A stretch of 64,000 nt of DNA, from assembly GCA_963556145.1 (NCBI GenBank), contig OY744465.1, positions 6,200,001-6,264,000 of the forward strand, given 5' to 3'. Shown piece by piece: positions 24,770-35,009 of the stretch. Below the pieces are notes generated by a model, which saw nothing but the letters and a program-made list of their open reading frames with translations, made no database searches and was not told the DNA's origin. The translations under genes were made by a program, and so were the position numbers. Positions within the stretch are counted from its first letter, which is position 1. The number at the start of each line of letters is the position of its first letter. This stretch comes from Hygrocybe punicea (lineage: Eukaryota; Basidiomycota; Agaricomycetes; Agaricales; Hygrophoraceae).

Positions 24770-27700
24770 CTAAAGCCACTCCTTGAATATCATCTGGTAG
24801 AAGATCTTGACAAACTGAATCACAATCGCATACCCTACGAGAATGGCCACCAGGTATCCGTAAAACTCAGGTTCCGGTGGCATCATATGCAAGGCAGTGT
24901 TGACTTTGGGGATGTACGGGATCGCCAGGATAATACAGGCAATGCCAAAGGAGACAATGAGGACACGAGCCGATGCCCGTGATTGGATGAACGGGACCTT
25001 GCCTGTCTGGAGAAACTGGATGATGAGCAGCTGGGAGAGGGGGTAGTAACAGCAAACAACTAGTAAGCACTTCACCCCGAACTATATGGCAAACACAAGG
25101 AAAACGAAAAAGGATACGCATACCTGGGTCAACGAGCCCTCTAGGAACCAGTGAGTTTGGGCGCGAGGGACGAGAGGTGAGTTTCGAGTTTGGATTCCGT
25201 ACTTGAACCTGCATAAAAACTGAGGCCTCCAGTGATGAACAACACAATGTAGACGAGTATTTACCAGTTGATGGCAAAGATCGCAATGTCGAAGGGGCTC
25301 GAGAAGGGCCCGACGCAAAGCATGAACTTGATGATGGACCCGGCACCCCAGGTCTTCGGTGCTTTCAAGTATTCCGGATCGACGTTGTCCCTTTTGGGTG
25401 TTAAATGATTATCACAAGGGAAAGCTTCGCAAATGCAAGAAAAGCTCACCACGGGATCGAAGCCTGTGAGAAGTCGTAAAGCAAATTCTGGACAAGGAGT
25501 TGCAGCGGGAGCATTGGCTGATAGGGCAGCCAAGCCGAGGCAACTACATATTCAACGCAAGCATCACAATATGTACCAAAGCGGAAAAAGACAATGTAAG
25601 CTTACCGAGAATTGAGAAGACGTTGCCAAAGTTAGAAGAAGTCGCCATCTTGATGTACTTGATAGTGTTAACGAGCCTGTTTCCCCCTTTCCAGTTAGCG
25701 CTCAATTCAAAAAAAAAAAAAGAAGAAATTGCAAAGTACGTCATTCTTCCCTGCAACACGCCTTGAGCGACTACACCAAGACTCTTCTCCAACAAAATCA
25801 CATCAGCCGCCTCCTTGGCTATTTCTGTACCTGAATCCACCGATATCCCTACATCCGCACAGCGGATCGCCAGCGCATCATTGACTCCGTCGCCCAGAAA
25901 CGCCACGGCTCGGCCGTCGCCCCTGCCGCCGCCAGCCCGCAACGCCGTTACGACCTCCAGCTTCTGGTACGGCGACAGCTTGGCGAAGACGATGCTGCGC
26001 TCGATAGCCTCTGCATACATGACCTTGTCTTTGGCAAGAGCGGATAACTGGGAGCCTGTGATGATCAAGTCTTTCTCATTCACAAACTGGGGTGCAGGTG
26101 CAGGTGCTTCCACGTCGGTCTTGGCAGTGTTAGTGTCAAGCGCGTCACTCGGTGATAGCAGTCCGAGATCACGAGCCACTTTAGCAGCAACAGTGGGAGC
26201 ATCTCCGGTGAGGATTCGTACCTTGGTAATGGCAGAAAGGTTTGATAGTGTGCTCACCAAACAACAACACGAGAGAAACAATACCTGGACACTCAAGTTG
26301 GCCAAGTCCTTAATCGCTTCGGCAGCATCGGGCTTCAAAGGATCGAGGAATCCTAAAAATCCTACGAAAACGAGGTCTTCCTCGTCCTCGGGCGAGATCG
26401 TCATGAATGGCTTGATCATCGCGTTCCGGCAGGCAACAGCAACGAGCCGCAGCCCGTCCTTATTCAGCCCCTCGGCCGTATCCAGAATGCGGCAGCGGTG
26501 ATCAGTGGAGAGTGCAGACAACGTCGACTGGGTGAGCTCGAAATCATGCAACGATAGAAAACTGTGCGACGGCAGCGGAGGCACAGCCGTAGGAGAAGAA
26601 ACCGCGGCCTCATATTTGTAGACAGCGATGCATCGGTCCAACACTTCTTCTACCGCACCCTTCGTGATCAACAGTCCACTTTCTCCACCTCCATTGCCCT
26701 CCTTACCAGGACGCGACACGAGAACCGAAAGTAGCCGCCGAGTTGAGTCGAACGGAACCTCGCCCTGCTTGATCACTTCATAGGACTCCCCACTGCTCTG
26801 CATTCCTCGAGGCCGAAATCGACAATGGCACGGTCAATGGGGCTACGAGTCCCTGTCTGGAGCAGCGAGTTGTAATAGGCCAGTTGAGCAGGTAAGGGCG
26901 AGGGTTCGCCGGAGCCAGTGATCGACGCCGAGACGCGCACAAGGTCAGCAGTGAGTGTGCCCGTTTTGTCACAGCACAGGATGTTGACGGCGCCAAGATT
27001 CTGGATGGCGTCGAGGCGTTTGACGATGACTTTCTGGCGGGAGATGCGGACGGCTGAGAGAGCTAGGTTGGAAGTCTTCGTTGATGACACAGTTCGTCAG
27101 CATTGCTGAGTAGATGGATAAGTGCAGAGGTATTACGTACCACAATCATCGGAAGCATCTCGGGAGTGAGACCAACTGCAACTGCGATGGCGAACATGAT
27201 GGAACCTTTCCAATTATGACTAACCGCCCCTTGGACGACAAACACAATTGGCGCCATCACCTATCCATGCAATTTGCAGCTGATTAAGATCCTACCGATA
27301 TTCAGAGAGAACAAATACTCACAAGCAGGAATGCCAATAGAACATAGCTCACCCTCCTAATGCCAATCTGCATGGCATTCGCCGGCCTTTTCTTCGACAA
27401 CTCTTTAGCGATGGCAGCCATATATGTTTCCTTACCCGTCGAGATAACTAGTGCACGTCCATTTCCTGTTACCGCCGACGTCCCTGCCAGACAGACATTC
27501 ATATTATCAAGAAGGTCAAAAGGGTCTGTGGGTGATGCGGCCGTAAGCCGGGGGGTTTTCTCGATGGGCATCAACTCGCCCGTCAGCGACGCTTGTGTGA
27601 CTGTCAAGGCCTCGGCCGAAATGAGGACGCAGTCGCCTGGGAAGACGTCACCGCCTGACATGCGGTGTCATACGAGGAGTCAATGCGCAAAAACGGATGC

Positions 27701-28458
27701 TTACCAGCGACGGCGAGCACATCGCCGGGCACGACTTGCTTCTGATCGATTTCAATCTCCTCGGAGAGAGACGCACGGCGGCGAATCACACGAACGCGAG
27801 TCGTAACCGACCTAACTAATTTAATAGCTTGAATGTTCGACTTCATTTCCTGCCAGTACCTATGCGAAGAATTCGATAAGAACATTGTCAACCGTCACTT
27901 TTTCTATTTGGCTCTCGATAGGCAGATAGCTAGCTACCTTAACCCAGTAGAAGCGACGACCATTGTCATCATGACCGTGAAAGTGGCTACATCTTTCGTC
28001 CCAATGCTCACGCAGGCGAGTATCGTGAGGAGGACGTTGAATGGATTGAAGATTGCCATCCACAGCATGGTGAGTGGAGCGAGAGACCGCTCTGTGATAG
28101 ATGTGTTGGGTCCGCAAATTGTGAACGCAGCAGATGCTTCCTCTTCTGATAAGCCATCGTAATTCCAACCCCGTGCCAACCTATAGATGGACTGTCGGTT
28201 GAATCTAAGCAGACAATTAGGGCGACTGGGAACTCACTCGAAAATAGCAGGGACAGGAACCTGCGCAAAACGAGCCAGTTTTGCGCAGATAATCCACTCT
28301 TGTCTCTCTTGATTGTCCCTGGCAACCGACGTCGGCGGAGACGCCAACGTTGGCTTTTCCGGGTCTCCCGGAGGTATGTCAGGAGCATTAACCTCTGATT
28401 TCCCGGATACGGCGAAGCGAGTGGGCAGAAGGCGCGGAGTCATGATGGAGAGCTTCAT
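24770..28458 (-). CDS. MgtA-type (P3B) Mg2+-importing P-type ATPase, with apparent frameshift
   Basis: Thirteen exons on the minus strand: 28458-28238, 28180-27938, 27859-27705, 27654-27323, 27260-27141, 27075-26804, 26803-26285, 26221-25740, 25676-25606, 25543-25450, 25390-25265, 25208-25124, 25030-24770, for about 990 residues. Landmarks in order: N-terminal GLSEEEA, actuator TGELMPIEK, AVAVGLTPEMLPMIV, phosphorylation site DKTGTLT, LTGD, FLGDGVNDALAI, YIKMATSSNFGNVF and C-terminal SQASIPWDNVDPE. This order is typical of bacterial MgtA/MgtB pumps at the cell membrane, so an ancient transfer from bacteria is likely for the family. The frame changes by one base around 26800 with no room for an intron, so this allele may be inactive or carry a sequencing error. 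All other exon junctions keep phase. Confidence 0.85.
26780..26830 (-). other. Apparent one-base frameshift in the P-type ATPase
   Basis: Upstream the frame reads VDFGLEE and then runs to a stop near 26775; the next family-conserved stretch (YEVIKQGEVPFDSTRRLLSV) is in the frame that starts at 26803. The exon between 27075 and 26804 has 272 bases, one short of a multiple of three. Confidence 0.65.
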
Positions 28459-29157
28459 GATGGCTTTTGGAAAATAATAAGCATAGGCCAATTCTATCCA
28501 TGAGCTGTTGTCTTGATACCTTACGGTGAAACGATCCTGTTGAGTAAACGGTTATAGCTGAACGACATGGATGAGAAAGATTCACAAACCGAAGTGTGCA
28601 AAAAGAAATCTATCCCATCTGTTAGCTGGCGGTTGACGTGAACGGGTCTTGGTGTGGTATTTATGTCTTTTCAGCCTCGGTGATACTCGGATCATCGACT
28701 TCATCCGACAGACTGATCGATAACCTCGATAACCTCAATCGGATCTGAAAGCAGTTGGGCACGCGCAGTCCAGCTGCCAAATGCCTCCAACAAACTGGAC
28801 TGCGTAGATTATTCAAGGGTCGCAAACCTGTTCGGTTCGATTAGAAATTTTGAAATCGGAAACTTCCATAGATTGAATATCCGACATCAATATTCAGGCT
28901 AGGGTAATTCCGAAATATATGTCTCCGAATAAATTTATTTCAAAGTCCGTACCCTTCGATAACCCTAATACAGTATTTTCGTAAATTACTTTTATTTCCT
29001 TCTCCTGTGTTAACATTGGCCACGAAATAGTTGGAATGCAAATTATTCCGTGACCTAATACATAGTACCCATTAATTATCAGCAGCACTACAGATACCCA
29101 CAAAGCCGCAAGGTCTGCACCAAAATAGATAAAGGAATGCCATGCCCTTGATATATA
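28459..29157. other. Intergenic region upstream of the ATPase
   Basis: No gene is recognised. It includes the presumed ATPase promoter (28459-28750) and AT-rich sequence downstream of the SKG6-type gene. Confidence 0.4.
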
Positions 29158-30569
29158 TCATTCCGCATACGGCGGTAGTGAAGAAATCGTATTACCCCTC
29201 ATTAGCATCGTTGATGCTGCGGCTGGATTAGTGGGGGTGTTCATATCGGCTATGAGGGCCAGCCGTTGGCTGGTCGTCAGCTGGTCTACATCAAAAGCCG
29301 GAGTCCAGTCAACTCCCAGATTCCGAGAATTACTGGCGGTTGATTGCGCGGGCGAATAATGTGATGAAACAAATTTCTCGTGTTTGAGGGGTGCTGGAGG
29401 CACAGCGGCCGAAAAATTTCCTGCACTGTTCGAAGGATATGAATACGACATCGGTGGTGGCCCTGCATCTATATATGAACAGATGCGAAAAGGAGGAGGG
29501 AATGACCAAATTATACTTACCAGCAAAGGGAACATCGAAACCAACTATTCCGTCGACGTTGGGCGTGAATTTACCCTCACGATGTATGGCATCGGTTGAA
29601 TTTACATGTAAGGAGCTCCCTTGATCCGAGGTACCATAAGACAGGTACAGCGGGAAGGATTACGGTAAACGCACCCGAACTTGGCAAGAGTGGAACAGAT
29701 GAGTACGTATGTCCAGGCTGGCTTGTCACCAATGCAAAGGAATGTGCAGGAGGCTCCATGGCTGGTTTTCTACGCTTCCGCAGAAAGACGAACATAATAC
29801 TGATGGTGAGCAGAATGAGGGCAACTCCACCAATGACACTACCAGCAATGACAGCATTGTTGGACCTGTGGGGGGATGCTGAAGAGGACACTGGGGTGGA
29901 TAACGTAGAAGATACGGCAGATGTGGGGGTTGTCGAGGTGATGGCTAAGTTGGGGCTGGGGCTATGGGGAGAAAGTGAGCATGCGGAATGGATGGCAGAG
30001 GGACCAACCGCACTTGGCAGTGATTGTAGGGAACGAGCTTATGGGAAAGGCAACGGTAGGTCTAACTGATATTGAGCTGGAGATAACCAGTAAATGAAGA
30101 AGACTCACTGTTGATAATCTGCCGAGAGTGAAGCATCACCGGATGGAGATTGTTGAGTGTAGGATTGAAAATTTGTGTAGTAGGATGCATAGGAATAGTA
30201 GGTAGTAGTGATATTGCCCAGGCAAGCAGACGACGATCCAGGTTGGACAGTGTAGTATTGATAAGGACCCGATCCATCTGCGATGAAGCTGTAACCTGCG
30301 GGAATGTTGCAGATCCAATCTAAGTATCCAACGCCTCGAGGGAGGAATAGATGGACAAGGTCGATGTTCTGGGTTGTGAGCAAGTTCACGGAAACGCGAC
30401 CACTATGGGAGTTATTGTAGTAAATGAGAACATGTTCGCATTGAGCGACCGACAACGGCATAACAACGTCGAGCCCTTCTGGAATATCGCCGATTTGATG
30501 ACCTTGTGTTGGCCCAACATCTACAGTGTGTCCCATTACTGTGAGGGTAGTGGCCAATAACATGACCAT
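29158..30569 (-). CDS. Secreted-domain, single-pass (SKG6/Mid2-like) membrane protein, with apparent frameshift
   Basis: Exons on the minus strand: 30569-30109, 30061-29675, 29619-29521 and 29468-29158. The N-terminus is a short hydrophobic signal sequence (MVMLLATTLTVMG). Next come a domain with QCEHVLIYYN and GVGYLDWICNIPAGYSFIADG, a Ser/Thr/Pro-rich stretch, a transmembrane segment (AVIAGSVIGGVALILLTISI) followed by RKRRK, and a cytoplasmic Ser/Pro-rich tail. This layout is common in mushroom cell-wall sensor-like proteins of unknown role. Exon 2 has 387 bases where 386 or 389 would be needed; the Ser-rich frame and the upstream frame differ by one base around 30015, so this copy may be damaged. 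Remnants of paralogues lie at 11.5 and 17.5 kb. Confidence 0.65.
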
Positions 30570-30683
30570 CGGGAAAACGTGGACGAAATGACATGAGATT
30601 ATAAATGATTAGCAGATAAATTATTTGAATAATATATATAACTATTATACATTGTCTGGTAATGGAAGATATAGGACAGTCGA

Positions 30684-31440
30684 GTTTGCAGAAACTGCAA
30701 AGTGTGCCAGAATGAGTGAAATGACTATGTGGTACAAGACTTGCCAAAAATTGCCAAATATGTAAGTCTGGTAGCTCTCATCATACCTAGCAGAATTAGA
30801 TACCTGGTAGCATGCGTCTGAATTACAATACTTGCTTGGATGGACATGAAACCGAAATATATATCTGCATTTATAAAAGACAGTAGAGTTTGCAGAAATG
30901 GCAAAGTCTGCCAGACGGAGCAAAATGACAATATAATATAAGAGTCGCAGGCAGTGGTCGGCATATTAAGCATGGCAGGCGTGATAGGATCTACCTGAAT
31001 GGCAGTACTTGCCCAGATCAACAAGAAGGACATCAAACAGAAATATATATCTGCATTTATAAAAGACAGTAGAGTTTGCAGAAATGGCAAAGTCTGCCAG
31101 ATGGAGCAAAATGACAATATAATATAAGAGTCGCAGGCAGTGGTCGGCATATTAAGCATGGCAGGCGTGATAGGATCTACCTGAATGGCAGTACTTGCCC
31201 AGATCAACAAGAAGGACATCAAACAGAAATATCTATCTGCATTTATAAAAGACAGTAGAGTTTGCAGAAATGGCAAAGTCTGCCGGATGGAGCAAAATGA
31301 CAGTGTAATACAAGAGTCGCACGTAGCGATCGGCATATTAAGTATGACAGGTGTGATAGGTCCCACCTGGCTGGCAGTACTTGCCCAGATCAACAAGGAA
31401 GACATGAATCTGAAGACAGTTACCTACCCAGATAATATCA
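30684..31440. repeat. Tandem repeat, 186-bp unit, about four copies
   Basis: The motif GAGTTTGCAGAAATGGCAAA recurs at about 30684, 30888, 31074 and 31260, the last three exactly 186 bp apart. The central copies are nearly identical (TCTGCCAGAYGGAGCAAAATGACA, CATATTAAGCATGGCAGGCG). Because 186 is divisible by three, the minus strand stays open over 226 codons (31405-30725) as a 62-residue hydrophobic repeat; without a start context or family I do not call it a gene. Similar but unrepeated sequence runs on to about 31560. No gene was seen in 31441-31863. Confidence 0.85.
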
Positions 31441-31863
31441 AATAGCATTGGTGAAAATTACAAGCTTGATAGCGTTGATATGAAGCATATTAAGCTGTCA
31501 GATGTTGTAAGAATGGCAAATTCAATCAGATACAACTGTATGACATTGCTTGTCCAGATATGTCAGAATGCCGGTTGGGATCAGTTTGCACCTGAACCAG
31601 AGATATGGATGAGTTAGCACAAGGCTTACTGTTGCAGGTATTGCGTGGTAAGAACCAGCCGGCTTGGACAAATAGCGTCGGAAGCTTCCTGCAATTCAGC
31701 GTCTTCACAGCTGTCATCTGAATGGCACCATAGATGAACAAATGGGATGGATTTCCTGATGTATGCTACATTTGGAATCTTATCAACATATGGTACTACA
31801 TTGCAAATCTAATCAAATGGTAAAAATTACGTTCCCCAGGCCCTATCCCGCTAACTGAGGTGA

Positions 31864-33324
31864 TCACTCAGTTGGAGCTGCAACCGCAGCGGCTGCTTGT
31901 CTCTGGGCCCTCTTCTCCTTGATCTTTGCGAGAGCGCTATTCTTTGCAAGCGGCCGTTGAGCCGAGGTATAACTTGGAAAGATATGGCTTGTGAGGATGG
32001 GCTTGTCATTGGATCCCACTGAGCAGTTGTCAACCTACTCACCGATTCCACCATACCATGAGGTCGTTGACCTCTTCCTTCTCTTCAACGTCCTCGAAAA
32101 GTTCCAAAATGCTACTGTAGAAGCGTTCGGAGTCTGTTACCGTGTCGGACCGCGAAAAAACTGCGGAGGAGCTGAGGGCGAACCGAGTCTGGAGCGGATT
32201 ATATAGCGGGTGATAGAAAAACAGAGGCGGGACCAGACAGACCTGAGTCGCTATGTAAGCGAGTGACACTGGGGTGACACCTGTCATGCCATGGATTCGT
32301 GCATTCCCAGATCGCGTGGCCTTGTTCTCCTTGTCAACGGAACTTGGCGACGTGAATACATGCTTATATGCCTGCAATGAGTCGGTAGATAACAGAGCAA
32401 CGAAACAGAGGATAAAATACAACGCACTGAAACGAGAATCGGACTTCTGAACAAGCCCTTCCACGGGTCCTCCGGATCATAATCGTAACCTGCATATAGG
32501 AAGACTGGCCATTGGTCACCGGAAACTACCATCTCTCCACTTCGCAGCTTCTCTTTAACTCTGTATAAATTAGTGTGAGGCAAGGACGAACCTGAAGGAT
32601 AGATTGGATCCACTTACTCAGCATTGGCCCAATCCAAGCCTGCAGGGCAGAGCAGCGCTCCTGTACGTTCATGGTGGAAACCGCGATCCATCTTGACATT
32701 GCGCCCAAGTGGTGGGCTGAGGGTTTGGCCTCGAGGTGTTATCCAATCCAATATAGGACCCTTGAGACTTTTCGTGTCATCAGAGCGGGCGCTTGACACC
32801 CCCTTTTGTATCTAAGGACAAAAGCCTTGATCAGCGGCAGAAGGATCTTGTTGACTGGACGTACCATTTCAGCTATACTCCCCATATCTTCCCCGTCACC
32901 GTTCATGAGACGCTGCTCAAGACCTGGGATCATCTGCAACAATGCCTCAAAAACTCGGTGCTCCCTTCTCTGCCTGTGACGACGAACAATTATGCGCGGT
33001 TACATTAGGGACGGATGATTGAAGCGTGGGAGAGACAAACTCGTAAGTAAAAGCTTCATCCGGCTCTTCCGCCAGTTCTCCCACTCGTAATAGACCGTTG
33101 GTGAGAAGGGCCGAAACACTGCATAATGCATGTATGGTCCGGCCAAAGTGACGGCCGTGATGGACTAACGGATTAGCGAGACAGCTGTAAAGAGGGATAA
33201 GAGCAGTAAGTTTCCAAATCCAAAAGGTTTGAAAATTCAACACTTACGGGCGTTTTTTTGGCCCAAGTGTAAGGGCGCCCGCCCTTTTACGGCTTGCTGT
33301 GGCCCGGGTGTCCTTTTCAGACAT
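31864..33324 (-). CDS. DUF6698 family protein
   Basis: Eight exons on the minus strand: 33324-33248, 33184-33041, 32973-32865, 32811-32618, 32560-32428, 32371-32243, 32188-32043 and 31987-31864. They give 351 residues with every junction in phase. Landmarks: a basic N-terminus, NPLVHHGRHFGRTIHAL, RREHRVFEALLQMIPGLE, the hallmark SSARSDDTKSLKGPILDWI, SGDQWPVFLYAG...DPEDPWKGLFRS, AYKHVFTSPSSV and a basic Ala-rich C-terminus. I recognise this as the mushroom DUF6698 family. It is highly copied in Agaricomycetes and often found near transposons; its molecular function is not known. Introns are 53-67 nt. It appears intact. Confidence 0.85.
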
Positions 33325-33849
33325 TCAATTTGAATCAATAGTCCAGGAAGACTTGAAAGAAGGAAGAGTCGAAAGGGAAAAGATTTGCGAGTTGACGAGT
33401 TGACGATACTGCCAGAATTTACTGAATATATACAGCAAAGCTCTCAGGCACCAAGGCTTCTGACTCGACACTGACTCAGAATGACTGGTATTGACTCGAT
33501 TAGACCAAATGGGACCAAACATAGTCTGAGAATCGGACGGGTATAAATGCATCAGTTGACGGTGCTGGTATGTAGCGGTGACCCACCCACCATACTCTGT
33601 GACTCATGCCTTTGATCCATAGTAGTACCAGTAGTTGCATCTATCTCCATCAAATCCGTACTTCGACCAATGCTGTCCTCCAATTCAATCACAATAAGGG
33701 CTATGGGCTGAAGGTTTGGAAATGGTGTGTCCTGATGCTTCATTAATGTGTTAGAACACATAAGCTGATTCTTAACAGGCCGGTAAACGCAGACGGCGAA
33801 CGAGTCCCACCCTCGGAGTTGCCCAATCACCGCCTTTCCCATCGGTTCC

Positions 33850-34624
33850 ACGGTCCATGCTGCATTTGCCCAGTGACCAGAGTCTTAGCCCGAGGGCGGT
33901 CCCAATTCATAGAAGCAGCTATCTTGATGGTCAGGACTGGTCACCTTGCCGGACAGTATGTTGCTTGTTGTGCACGTGGTAGATGTGGATATATGGGTGA
34001 GTTTCAGCAGGTTCCGATATTAAGAAAGAAATACTGACCTTGAGTGGAAGTTCACATTGAACGCCTATATGGCAAGATTGGAGTGCCGGTGCAGTCCTAT
34101 CCGTCGAGAGGTTGGCATTTCAACATTGTTGAAGTGATGATCATTGATTTCCAGACGCAATACAGATCCTGGAGAACTGCGCCCACCCGCGTATGAACAA
34201 CTTGAATCAGTCAGTAATGATGCTGAACCGAATCAAAATGGAGGATCCTCACGGCATCGTCTCCAAGGGTCTGATGTATTGAGTGGTGAATTTTTCGCAT
34301 ACCAAGTCAGTTAGCTAGACGCTGAAGAACTGAATCAGACATCAACCTGAATAATTCTACATTGGTAGACATTCCTTCACCCCGGAAACCAGTGCGTGGT
34401 CGTCGTATTCCATCTACATCACCTGAATTACTCCAATTATTGCAACTCAATTCTCCAGTTTGGCCAGGTTTGAAGGAATCCGACTTTCGCGCCTTGTTTG
34501 CTAGGTGCACCTGTGGCTTGATCATGACACGAAAGGCCTTCAAGAACCATTACTGCCCGAACGAGAATGCCTTGACGCTTGAGGCCAACGTCATTGAGAT
34601 TACCGATAACGATAGTGATTAGTC
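33850..34624 (+). CDS. Small zinc-ribbon-like protein, splice sites unresolved
   Basis: Coding-like pieces in order on the plus strand are a Cys-rich segment GPCCICP...MVRTGHLAGQYVACCARGRCGY (33840-33995) and VHIERLYGKIGVPVQSYPSR after an intron (34042-34111). Then come DPGELRPPAYEQLESVS (near 34165) and a last exon ending VWPGLKESDFRALFARCTCGLIMTRKAFKNHYC and an acidic EITDNDSD tail, stop at 34622. The first Cys pattern (CxC...GQYVxxC...CGY) is reminiscent of a GRF-type zinc ribbon, which binds nucleic acid in topoisomerases and nucleases; that is tentative. Similar proteins occur beside transposons in mushrooms. Start not found. Positions 34625-35009 hold nothing recognisable. Confidence 0.45.
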
Positions 34625-35009
34625 ACGGCCAAAACTTTGTTTTTGTTTTTGTTTTCAATTTTCTGCAATGACATTTAATGGCGTTAATTCTTTAAGTGGG
34701 TGATGGAGTCTCAAAGCAGCTGCAAACTGTGATTGTAGAAGAGCGACGCCATTGCTCAAGCACAAACTTGTAATACTGTGTGATTTTCGCATCAGCTAAC
34801 TATGTATAGTTGCGAAGGAAGGAGCTCACGCGATTGCTGTGCCACAGTTGCTTGAATTGACTCTGTTGAATTAACTGGCCCCTCCTCCAAAAGCCTGAAG
34901 GTTTGGTTTTCTAAACTGGGAGTGTAAAAGTGTGTGAATTGATGCTTGCGGGAGCAATACAAATAGATATTGACAAAAGGATATTACAGTAGTAGTGAAA
35001 AAATGATAT

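Noticed and set aside
25815..26501. 228-codon plus-strand frame
   Set aside because: It is antisense to conserved exons of the P-type ATPase and has no features of its own.
26775..26803. Eight-base 'intron' that would restore the ATPase frame
   Set aside because: Skipping GTGGGGAG would restore the phase but such an intron is impossible; a frameshift is the simpler reading.
30725..31405. 226-codon minus-strand frame as a gene
   Set aside because: Openness follows from a 186-bp unit divisible by three; no ATG-context, introns or family support. Kept only as a finding.
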